From positions 62,001 through 126,000 of the forward strand of contig JAGAKS010000017.1 of assembly GCA_017625465.1 (NCBI GenBank): a stretch of DNA of 64,000 nt, given 5' to 3'. The translations under genes and the position numbers were made by a program. A model generated the notes under the pieces. The model saw nothing but the letters and a program-made list of their open reading frames with translations. It made no database searches and had not been told where the DNA came from. Position 1 is the stretch's first letter. Every line of letters starts with the position of its first letter. The stretch is from Clostridia bacterium. Its GTDB lineage: Bacteria; Bacillota; Clostridia; TANB77; CAG-508. This document shows, in pieces, positions 31,904 to 43,000 of the stretch.

Positions 31904-34900
31904 ATGCTAAAAAACAAAATGTCACAAAAGGTTTTAGCAGGAATTCTTGTATTCACATTAACTTTTGCTAATTTTGCTTTTACCACAGAAGCATTAGCAA
32001 CATCTATTTTCGATACATGGTTTGGTGAAGAAGTTACAACAGGCCATGAAAACGTTGAATTTGATGCATATTTTGGAGCCGAAGAAGATAAATCTTATTC
32101 GGCTATTAGTGATGTAAATGCAGAAAAACTTGCTATTACTTTAGATTTGAACGTAAAGGATAGCGGTTATTTAAAAGATGCAAAAATTGCTATCGAACCT
32201 AAAGAAGAAGGAGAAAAATTAAACTTCAAGATAAAAGGGGATTTTGAAGAAACTGAAAGTGTGCAAAATTTTGAAGATAATATTATTTCTCTAAAACAAG
32301 TTGATTATGATTCAGAAATAGTATTAAATATTCCAATCGAATATCAAAACGAAGAATACATTAATGAATCAAAACTTACAAGAGATAGTAAAGTTGTTTT
32401 TTCAGGAATTTATGTTGATAATAAAGGTGGAGAAACAGAGCTTTCAAAAGAAGTAAACCTAAATGTTTTCTGGAAAGATGATAGAGCAGTAAAAACTTCT
32501 AGTGAAGTAACAAAATACATTAAATATGGAGATGGAGATAAGGCAGGAGTTATTCTTCAAACTGTAGTTAACGTAGATAGCACAGTAGAAGGAAATTCTT
32601 TACCAGTAAAAACTTCAATTGTTAAAATCGAAGCTCCAACATTAAATGAAATAAAACCTTCAAGTGTACAAGTATTAGCTACTTCAACAGCTGGAACAAA
32701 TGGTAAAACAGATGAGAAAGTAGAATTTGGTACAGGAAATTGGGGATATGATGCAGAAACAAATATCTTAACAATTTCAGTAACAAATGAAAAAGAATTA
32801 GTTGAAGTATCAGAAGCCGGTGAAAATGATAATATTATAGACGGTGAGGCTGAAATTGTAGAAGAAGAAAGATATTACTCAAAATCAGGAGTAGATTCTT
32901 ATGTTATTACATATACTTACGAAGGTCTAGATAAAACAGCAGAAATTAGTGTGAATACAAAAGTAAATGCAGAGCTTACTACTTTTAGTGGTGTAGAAAG
33001 CGCTGAATATATTAATAAAATGACAAACGAAGAAAACTACGAGTTTAAACTAAGCGGAGAAACTGGTGACATAGTATCTTATAATATAAATAATGAAACA
33101 GAAAGTGTGAGCAAGGCTTATACTTACGTAAATTATAATTCAAGTGATAAATACGAAGTAACATATAATTCTAAAGCAACAGTAAACGTTTCATATTCAG
33201 AAATAGTTGAAGGTATTGTTTTAGAAGATGTAGATAATTATTATGTTGCAGAAGATAACAGTATTTATGCAGCAGATGATATTTATTACAAACAAATATC
33301 AATAAGCAAAGAAAATATGGTAAATCTATTAGGAGAAGACGGAAGTGTTACAGTTAAAGATTTATCAGGAAATGAAATAGTAAAATTTGATAAAGATTAT
33401 GAAGCAAATGAAAATGGCGATTATGTATTTGATTTTGGTTCAAGAATTTCAAAAGTAGTTTTTGAAACATCAAAAGCAGTTACAGAAGGAAATTTAATTA
33501 TTTCAAAAGTTATGGCAAGTTCAAATAGTATGTATACTAAAGAACAATACAAAGCTTTTAAAGAATTAGTTTCAAAAACAATAGGAAAAGCTAAATATAC
33601 TTATGTAGAAGATTTAGCAATAATTGGAAACACAGAAAATACAGTTGCTTTAAATAATGTAACAACAAAAGCTACATTAGTAATTGATAGAGATAGTTTA
33701 TCAACACTTGCAACTAACGATAATGTAGAATTAAGATTAGAATTAAATAACAATACAGACAAATCTGATGTATATGGACATTCAGTATTTGAAATAAAAA
33801 TGCCAAATTACGTAACAAATGTAACTGTTACAGATAGTAGCATTATGTATGGTGAAGGATTAGAAATATCTAATATAGAAGTATATGATGTAGATGGAGA
33901 AAAATATCTTAGAGTTACAGTTGATGGTATGCAAAATGCTATAAGCTCTGGTGTACTTAATAATGGTACTAATATAGTATTAAATACTAATATTACAGTA
34001 GATTTATATGCTCCAGCAACAGAAAGTCAATTTGTATTAAAATATACAAATGATTCTGCAACAAATTATGCAGATGGAGGAGTTTCAATATTACCAATTT
34101 ACTATTCTGCACCAACAGGATTAGTTGCTGTAAATAGTACAAGTAATTTTGATAGCATAGGTTCAGTTTTAACATCTATTAGACAAGGTGAAAAAGAAGC
34201 AGAAATTGCTAAAGGCGATAGCGAAAAAATCGCAAGCATGGAAATTATAGTTATGAACAATAACAGTAATATAGTTTCTAATTTAAGTATTTTAGGTAGA
34301 ATACCTTTTGAAGGTGTTAAAGATATAGAAACTGGAGAAGATTTAGGAACAACAGTAGATACAACTTTAGTAAATGGATTAGTAGCTGATGAGAAAAATA
34401 ATACACAATTTAAAGTATATTATTCAGAAAATGGTGAAGCTACAAAAGATTTAAGCGATAGTTCAAATGCTTGGAAAGAAGAAGTAGAAAACTTTGATAA
34501 CATTAAATCTTACTTAATAGTTCCAGTAGATGAAAATTATGAAATGCAAGTAGCTGAAGTTATAAGATTTACTTATGAATATAAAATTCCAGCAAACTTA
34601 AAATTAAACGAAAGTATTTATGGTACATTCTTAGCATATTATAAAAATCATACAGATGTAGCAACAGTAGATGAAAAAAGTCAAGCTGATAAAATTGGAT
34701 TAAGCACAGGTGAAGGTCCAGAACTTCAAATTGCACTTTCTTCAGATGTTGAAAATTCTGTTAAAGAATATGAAGAAATGTCTTATAAAGTAGAAGTAAA
34801 AAATACAGGAAAAACTTCTGCACAAAATGTTGTAGTAACAATTCCAGTAGATAGTAGCTTAGTAATTAAAGATGCTTTAAATGAAGAAGGTATTACAACA

Positions 34901-37009
34901 GTTGCAGAACAAGGAAAAATAGAATTTGTAATTCCTACATTAGGAATTGATGAAGTTAAAGAATTAACATTTAAACTTTCTGCAAGAGCAGGAGGCGAAT
35001 TAAAAGATATAACAATAATGGCAACTGCAATAGCAGATGACTTAGAAGAAGCAGTTAATTCAAATTCAATTGAATTTAAAATTGAAGAAACTGTACTTAA
35101 AGTTAAATTAGCTCATAACTTTACAGATGAAAATACAATAGTAAATGAAAATCAAGAAGTTAGATATGATATATCAGCAACAAATCTTTCAAAAGAAGAT
35201 TTACAAAATGGTATAATTGAATTTAAACTTCCAGATGAAGTAGCATATAAAGAAGGTTATGTTGTTGAAGCTTCAACAACTCCAGTAACTGGTAAAAATT
35301 ATAGTTTAGTAAGCTATGATGATAGTACAAGAACAGTTACAGTAAATGTAGGAACAATAAAATCAAAAACAACAGCTCAAGCTAAAATAACAGTTGTTAC
35401 AAAACAATTAGATGCAGGTTCAACTTATAAAGTTATAAGTGCAGAAGTAACAACAAGAGCAGATGGAATAGATCCAGTTTCATCAAATGTTATAAATTTA
35501 GGAGTAGGTAAAGCAAGTTTAGTATTTACACAAACAACTAATACAACAGACACTTATGTAAAAGAAGGTAAAACAATAGAATATGTATTTACTGTAAAAA
35601 ACGAAGGTTCATTTGAAGCACAAGATGTTAGCTTAATAGATTATGTTCCAGATGGATTACTTGCAAAATCAATTACTTATGGAATTGATGGTAGAGAATC
35701 TACAAAAAGAGTTTCAGGAGCAAATTCTCCAACAATTACAGTTAGTATTCCAGCAGGTGCAGAACTAAAAGCTACAGTTAAGGCAATAGCTAAAAACTTA
35801 GATGGTGCTGCAGAAGCTACTGTTACAAATAAAGGTAGTATTCAATCTAAAACAATGGAAAGTCCAGTACTTTCAAATGAAATAACACATATCATTGAAG
35901 CAGATCCAGAATATGCAAATCAAGTTGTTGAAGATGTTGTTGAAAATACAGGAGCAACAGCAAACAGTTCTTCATCAAGCAGTTCAAACATTACAAAAAC
36001 ATATAAAATTGTAGGTTATGCTTGGCTTGATGAAAATAAAGATGGTATGAGAAGTGAAGATGAACAAAAAATGACAGATGTTACAGCAAGACTTGTAAAT
36101 GCTGATACAGGAACAATAGTAAAATCAATTACTACAGATAGCAAAGGTTCATATACTTTCGCTGGAGTAGCCAATGGAAATTATTTAGTAATATTTGATT
36201 ATGATACTGTAAAATATACAGTTACAACATATCAAAAAGCAGGGGTTGAAGCAAATGTTAACTCTGATGCAATTACAACAAAAGTAGAACAAGATGGTAG
36301 ACAAAGAAATGCAGCTGTAACAGATAGAATAGTGGTTGCAGATTCAAGTGTTTCTAATATAGATATAGGTTTTGTTTATGCAGATACTTTTGATTTAAGC
36401 TTAGAAACAACAATTACTAAAATGACAGTTCAAAATAAAGCAGGAACAAATAGTATTGAATTTGATCACACAACATTAGCACAAATGCCAATTGCAGCAA
36501 AACATTTATCAAGTTCAACAACATACATTGAATATAATATAAAAGTTTCAAATGTTGGAGAAATAGCAGGTAATGCTAAGAAAATAGTTGATTACATTCC
36601 AGCAGGAATGACATTTAGTTCAACATTAAACCCAGACTGGTACACAGGTACAGATGGAAACCTATATACAACACAATTAGCAGATGTTGAATTAAAACCA
36701 GGAGAAACAAGAGAAATCAAATTAGTATTAACAAAACAAATGACAGAAGAAAATACTGGTTTAGTAAATAACATTACTGAAATTGCAGAAGATTACAATA
36801 TTTATGGTGTATCAGATACAAACTCTACACCAATGAATAAAGCACAAGGTGAAAACGATATGGGTGTTGCAGATGCAATCATAACAGTAAAAACTGGTGA
36901 AGTATTTATTTACATTTCAGTAATTATAACAAGCATAATTTTAGGTTCAATAGTTATATTTATAGCTTATAACCAAATTATAGTAAAAAGAAGAAAGGCA
37001 GGTGTTTAA
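31904..37009 (+). CDS. Large surface protein A2 (DUF11/SdrD-B-like modules)
   Basis: A 1701-residue exported protein. The ATG at 31904 with AGGAGG at 31889 is chosen over an in-frame ATG at 31853 that lacks a ribosome site. Signal peptide ~1-32, cleavage EALA|TS. Beta-rich modules follow, including DUF11-like repeats (~945-1060; ~1200-1330, with V-K-N-E-G-S-F-E-A-Q-D-V). A poly-Ser linker precedes an SdrD-B-like module at ~1366-1489 (GYAWLDENKDGMRSEDEQK), then a final DUF11-like domain. The C-terminus reads VKTGE, membrane helix ~1667-1690 and KRRKAGV. It is a paralogue of protein A1 at 17673, and is followed by its own larger partner one base downstream of the stop. Presumed structural or adhesive partner; no catalytic domain seen. 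Confidence 0.9.
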   Translation: MLKNKMSQKVLAGILVFTLTFANFAFTTEALATSIFDTWFGEEVTTGHENVEFDAYFGAEEDKSYSAISDVNAEKLAITLDLNVKDSGYLKDAKIAIEPKEEGEKLNFKIKGDFEETESVQNFEDNIISLKQVDYDSEIVLNIPIEYQNEEYINESKLTRDSKVVFSGIYVDNKGGETELSKEVNLNVFWKDDRAVKTSSEVTKYIKYGDGDKAGVILQTVVNVDSTVEGNSLPVKTSIVKIEAPTLNEIKPSSVQVLATSTAGTNGKTDEKVEFGTGNWGYDAETNILTISVTNEKELVEVSEAGENDNIIDGEAEIVEEERYYSKSGVDSYVITYTYEGLDKTAEISVNTKVNAELTTFSGVESAEYINKMTNEENYEFKLSGETGDIVSYNINNETESVSKAYTYVNYNSSDKYEVTYNSKATVNVSYSEIVEGIVLEDVDNYYVAEDNSIYAADDIYYKQISISKENMVNLLGEDGSVTVKDLSGNEIVKFDKDYEANENGDYVFDFGSRISKVVFETSKAVTEGNLIISKVMASSNSMYTKEQYKAFKELVSKTIGKAKYTYVEDLAIIGNTENTVALNNVTTKATLVIDRDSLSTLATNDNVELRLELNNNTDKSDVYGHSVFEIKMPNYVTNVTVTDSSIMYGEGLEISNIEVYDVDGEKYLRVTVDGMQNAISSGVLNNGTNIVLNTNITVDLYAPATESQFVLKYTNDSATNYADGGVSILPIYYSAPTGLVAVNSTSNFDSIGSVLTSIRQGEKEAEIAKGDSEKIASMEIIVMNNNSNIVSNLSILGRIPFEGVKDIETGEDLGTTVDTTLVNGLVADEKNNTQFKVYYSENGEATKDLSDSSNAWKEEVENFDNIKSYLIVPVDENYEMQVAEVIRFTYEYKIPANLKLNESIYGTFLAYYKNHTDVATVDEKSQADKIGLSTGEGPELQIALSSDVENSVKEYEEMSYKVEVKNTGKTSAQNVVVTIPVDSSLVIKDALNEEGITTVAEQGKIEFVIPTLGIDEVKELTFKLSARAGGELKDITIMATAIADDLEEAVNSNSIEFKIEETVLKVKLAHNFTDENTIVNENQEVRYDISATNLSKEDLQNGIIEFKLPDEVAYKEGYVVEASTTPVTGKNYSLVSYDDSTRTVTVNVGTIKSKTTAQAKITVVTKQLDAGSTYKVISAEVTTRADGIDPVSSNVINLGVGKASLVFTQTTNTTDTYVKEGKTIEYVFTVKNEGSFEAQDVSLIDYVPDGLLAKSITYGIDGRESTKRVSGANSPTITVSIPAGAELKATVKAIAKNLDGAAEATVTNKGSIQSKTMESPVLSNEITHIIEADPEYANQVVEDVVENTGATANSSSSSSSNITKTYKIVGYAWLDENKDGMRSEDEQKMTDVTARLVNADTGTIVKSITTDSKGSYTFAGVANGNYLVIFDYDTVKYTVTTYQKAGVEANVNSDAITTKVEQDGRQRNAAVTDRIVVADSSVSNIDIGFVYADTFDLSLETTITKMTVQNKAGTNSIEFDHTTLAQMPIAAKHLSSSTTYIEYNIKVSNVGEIAGNAKKIVDYIPAGMTFSSTLNPDWYTGTDGNLYTTQLADVELKPGETREIKLVLTKQMTEENTGLVNNITEIAEDYNIYGVSDTNSTPMNKAQGENDMGVADAIITVKTGEVFIYISVIITSIILGSIVIFIAYNQIIVKRRKAGV

Positions 37010-37010
37010 T

Positions 37011-40000
37011 ATGAAAAAGTTATTTAAAGATATAGATAAAAGATTTCTAATTTCATTATTAATAATTATTGCATTATTAAGCACCGTTGTCGTTGCTTAT
37101 GCAACAAAAGTAACTACTGAAATGGATTCAGATGGAAGTTATGGTACATCATTAGATGTAATAAACTTTGAAGATCAATATTTAGCATTTGAAGATTTAC
37201 TTGAAAAATATGATATAATATGTTGTTATCATGGTGGTAATGATTCACATTTAGGAAGCTATGGTGCAGCAACATTAACTGCTGGAGGAAACTCTACTAC
37301 AGTAACAGATAGTGGTAAAGAAATTGGAAAGTTAGTTAAAGCAGATGAAGGAAATCAAACAGCATTAACAATAACTTCTACAGATCCACAAACACCATAC
37401 ACAGATGAATCATATTATGCAGAAAGTTGGGCATGGTATGAAGTTACAGAAAAAGTTACAACTAGTCCTGATAACTCATATATTTTAGCAGAAATGATTT
37501 CTGAAGTAGATCCAGATGATAGATTAAAAGTATTCTATGAAGATGGATACTCTACAGTACAATATGCTTGGTGGGTAACTGATGATAATAAAGGTACAAA
37601 CCATAGCACAATAAATGCATTATATGAAGAGGCAGAAGCATTCTATGCATATATTAAATTGATTGCAGAAAGTATTGATGTAAATACTTTCCAACCAACA
37701 GATTATAGCTTTACAGATGATGATGGAGTATTGCACGAAGGAACAGTTCCAGCACCAAAACTTAACTATAATCCAGAATACAATAAAGATGCTAACCAAG
37801 ATGGTATAGAAGAAGTAGATGAAAATGGAAATGCAACAGGAAAAGATAAAGTTACAGTAACTTTTGATACTGACACAAATACATGGACAGTAGGACCTTT
37901 CTCAATCAATTATGTTGAAGAAAGCTACGAAAAAGAAAATCCAGAAACACCTCAAGATGAAAGAGATCCAGTTCAATTTGCTGGAATTACAAAAGCACAA
38001 TTATATCTTCAAAAAGATGGAGAGCAATTTGAAGTTCCATTTGCAATAGAAGAAGATAAAGAAGGTATTGCAAATCCAGCTACTGAAGTAGAAGGCGCAA
38101 AATGGAGATTTAACTTCTTAAAAGATCAAAGAGAAGTTACAGATAATTATAAATTCCCACATGCAAACGAAGTATTCTATGTAGAAATTGATTATATTGA
38201 AGGTGCTACATTATTAATGAACCTACATTTCGATTTCAAATACATGAATGCAGGTGGTCAATATGAAAAACTAGAAGGAACATATTATGAACAAACATGG
38301 ACACCAAATTCTGAAGTTGCAGAATATTGTTCTGGTTCATGTGGTCATAGTTCACATGATGCAAACAGTACATGTGATGGAAAATGTTCACATGGTTATT
38401 CTTCAAGACATGCTATTAAATGGAACTATTGGTTAGATTTAACAGGCATGAATGAGCAAACATCACAATTATTAGCTTATGGTGTTAAAGGTGCTAGATG
38501 GTATTTATATACTGAATTAGACTTACCATTCAATGAAGATGAAGAAGATAAAGAATGGAATTACACAATTAATAAAAAAGTTGTTGATGAAAATGGAAAT
38601 CCAGTTTCAACTTCAGATAAATTCGTGTTTGATGTTTATAAAAATGGAGAACATTTTGATCAAGTAAAAGTTGCAGCTAATGTACCATTTAAAAGTGCTA
38701 CATACAAATTAAAAGATGGTGAAGATTATCCAAACATTGAAATTAAAGAAAAAATTGATGAAAATGAGTATACTGTAGATATTACTAAAACAACAAATGA
38801 AGATGGAAATAAAACAACTTTTGTATTTGATGCTACAAACATACCAATTCCACAACATGGTGATATTACACTTATAAAACATGCTGATCCATCACATGCT
38901 GATTGGGAATATCAATTCAAATTATACATTGATAATGTATTACAAATTATTCCAGGAAAAACCTCAGATGCTGGTATAATTACAATAAAACCTGGTGTTC
39001 CTTGGACATCTGGAGATATTAAATATACAGGAACTGCTCCAAAATATAGAGTAGAAGAGGTTAATATACCAGAAGGATCAACATTATATAAAATTACAAA
39101 TAAAGAAGGCGTTTTAGGAGCCAATGTTATAGTAGATGCATATAATGATGATTGGGAGTCTGGTGAACTATCAGTACAAAAAATAATTGATGGAAATGTA
39201 TCAACTACTGAAAAATTTACAATTGAAATAGAAGTAGGTGGAAAGGTTTACAAGAAAGAGTTAGGAGCAAACCAAACTTGGTCAGATAGATTTGTTTGGG
39301 ATAGAGGAACAACACCACCAACATATAAAGTAAGAGAAGTTAATTTACCAGAAGGATGGGAGTTATTAGAAATAACAAATCCAGAAGGTCAACTTCAAAA
39401 AGATAAGAAAATTGAAGTAAAAGTAAAAAATAAAACTGATGATAAACCAAAATCAGGATATGTTTCTATAACAAAAGAAATAGAAACAGATGATAAAATT
39501 GGTGTAGATAATAATCTTGAGTTTGAATTTACAACAAGAATTTCTGGAACATTTGAATGTGAAGGAGAAAGCATTGTAAATGGAACAAAAGTTATAACAT
39601 CAACATTAAAACCAAATGAAACATGGACATCACCAGAAGTTACATGGAAAGGTGATGCACCTACATATTCTGTAAGTGAAGTTAAACTTCCAGAAGGCTG
39701 GAAACAATTAAGTATATCTAATGCGAAAGGCACAATGGAAGAAGGCAAAACAATGAAGGTTACTTGTGTAAACGAGTACAAGATTGTTACAGAATACGAT
39801 TTAACAATGGCAATGTCAGGTTTAGTTTGGGAGGATGCTCCACTAAATGAAGAAGACAAAAATACTGAGGATTCTAAACCAAACGGAAAATATGATGATA
39901 GCGAGCAAGGTATACAAAATGTAGAAGTATTTATTTGGAAAGTATTATATAATGGTCAAACAGAATTATCTAGAAAATTAGCAACAGCTTATGAAGAAAA

Positions 40001-43000
40001 TTCTGATACACCAATGACTTTCCCAATATATACATCAGCAGATGGTATATGGAAAGCTCCAAGAATGTCAGTTCCTGGTTTAACAGAAGAAGAAATTGCT
40101 TCTGGAGCAACTAGAGCAGACTATGATGTAGAATTCTATTATGATGGTCAAACATATAAACCAACAGACTTCTTAGCAAGTGGTTCTGCATCAGACTTTA
40201 GACGTGGAAACAATGCTAGAAGAAACGAATATAATAGAGATTCTATGGCAATTGAAGATCCAGCTGAAAGAGAAGCATTTGATAACAAATTTGCAACAAT
40301 AACTGGTGATACACCAATACAAGATGATGGTTCAACAAATGGTTATGCAGAAGGAACAAATGGCGAAAGAACAGACCTTTTATATTACTCTACAGATTCA
40401 ATCCCATCATTAGACGGAAACACAAGAAAGATATCTGAACTTCAAACATTAAATGAAGGATTTGTTAGAGAACAATATAGAATGCCAGCAAGAACTTCAA
40501 CAGGAGGTTTGACATGGCCATTCGATAGTAAATATCATTTAGAATATGTTGAAAAATACTTAAATAAAATTGAAAGCGGAATAGTAATTAGATATCATTA
40601 TTCTGCAACATATCCTTATTTACTAAACATTAATTTAGGTTTAGTAAAAAGAGATGAAGCTGAACTTGCAGTTACAAAAGATGTATATTCAGCAAATGTA
40701 GTAGTAAATCAAAAATTAATGAATTACAAATATAATGAATATATAGATTTTGAAAATGAAAAATATCAAGATTATTTGAATTTACAACTAAAAGTTGCAG
40801 ATGCAAATATCTCATATAAACTAGATTTATATGAAAGTGATTACTATTATAGAGCAAAAGTATATGAAGGCAGTGAAGTACACGGAGCTCTACAAGAATT
40901 CTACAGATCTTTAGGTAAAGAAAATATTTCAGATGAGTTAGACTTAGATGTATTCTTAACTTATAAGATTGGAGTATACAACAATTCAGATTCATACTTA
41001 GCAGAAGTTAAGAAATTAACAGATTACTTTGATGAAGATTTAGAATTAGTTGATACAAAAGTTTCAAGATATATTCAAGAAGCAAATGGAGTAAGTGTTG
41101 ACAGTGAAACAGAAGTTGCTTCACCTGCTTATGTAATTAAGAAAGGTCCATCAGGCGATAGCATGTGGGCAGAACAATTGACAAAATCAATTGAAGGAAA
41201 AATTACTACAGATTATGGAACAAAAGTAAATAGTTCAATTACTCCAAGCTCTGGCGATGAAGGAATGCAAGTAACAGAAAATGTTAGAGCAGAAGAAGGT
41301 AAAAAATATTATAAAGCAACAATAGATTTAAGTGATTCAGATTTCAGATTAGCTGTAGGAGAAAAACTTGAAGTTTACTTAACATTTAAAGTTAGAACTG
41401 ATGAAACTCCAGCAACTTTCGGAAACGGAGAAGGCTTAGCAGAAGCAGTTAAATCTTATGTAAGATTAGGTACAAAATCTAATGTTGCAGAAATAGCAGC
41501 ATATACAACATATTATGCAGATACACAAAAAATCGCTGGTAAAGTTGATAAAGATTCAGCACCAAACAATGTTGGTATTGAAAATAAAAACGATAAATCT
41601 TGGTATGAAGATGACGCTGATTCAGCACCAATCATAACATTAGACCTATACACAGAAACAAGAGATGTAAATGGTATGGCTTGGGAAGATAAAGAAACAG
41701 AAACAATCGATTATAACCAAAGAATAGGCGATGGTATCTATAAAGCAGAAGATGGTGAAGAACCAATTGGTAACTTAACTACTCAAATGGTAGAAAAAGT
41801 TAGAGTAAAACAAACAGGAGCTGAAGAAACATATAAAGAATATGATTTCGTATGGCCAACATCAAAAACTTTTGATTTCTTAAATGGTAAATCATTAAAA
41901 GAAGTTACAGGATTTGATAGTGTTACATTAACAAGTAATAGAGCAGAAGATACAGGTATGTATTATTTTGAAAACATACCAGCAGGAAATTACGTAGTAA
42001 GATTTAACTATGGTAACTTCCCTTATGATGACATGGATGTAGATGGCAACTTAGTAATGTTAGAACATCATGATGAAGCTAAAACAGCAAATTATGAACC
42101 AGATAGACATCCAGCAGTTTATAATGGTCAAGACTTTAAAACAACAAAATATCAATCTGACGTTGTTGGAGAAGATGGAAAAACAGCTAATGTTTCAAAT
42201 GCAGAAGGTTATATAGATAATGAATGGTATGATTTTGAAACATGTAAGTATGATGATGAAGGAAATGTTATTACACATAACTCAGATGCAATAGATAATG
42301 AAGCAAGAAGACTTGAAGTTATTGCTTACTCAAGAGTTCTAGATCATACAATAACATCTATATTGGCAACAGCTAACGATTACTCAGCAGATCATACAGA
42401 GTTATACAAACAAACAAATATGTTTGCAGATACAGCTAAAATTAATTTAAACATTGAAAATATGCATAACTTAGAAAAACAAACTCTAGAAGGTGATACT
42501 AAAGCTGGTGGATCTGAAGTTAAAGATGGTATTAAAGTAAACTATGTTTACGGTAAAACAGATGTTAACGGAAATAAAGGAACTGTAGGAATAATTAACT
42601 ACAATTATGTAGTTGAAGCAATTGATATAGGTTTAGAAGAACGTTCAAATACAGAAATAGTACTTGATAAAGAAATTGAATCAATTACTCTTACTCCAAA
42701 TACTGGTTCAGAGCCAATATTAAAAGCAGTTTACGATATTAGTTATGATTATACTTTAGATGAAGAAACTGGAAAATCAACATACAAAGCAAATGTTAAA
42801 TTAGACGAAGATAAATCTTATGGAACAGAACACTTACTTGCTCAAAACAAAGATGAGGAAGCAGGACTTCAAAACTTTAGATATATCTATTATGATGATA
42901 CAATTGCACAATCTTTAAATCTAGAAGTTAAATATAGATTTACAGCATTAGATGTTGGTGAAGTAGATAGAGCAAATTCATTTGTTGAAAATTCTACACC

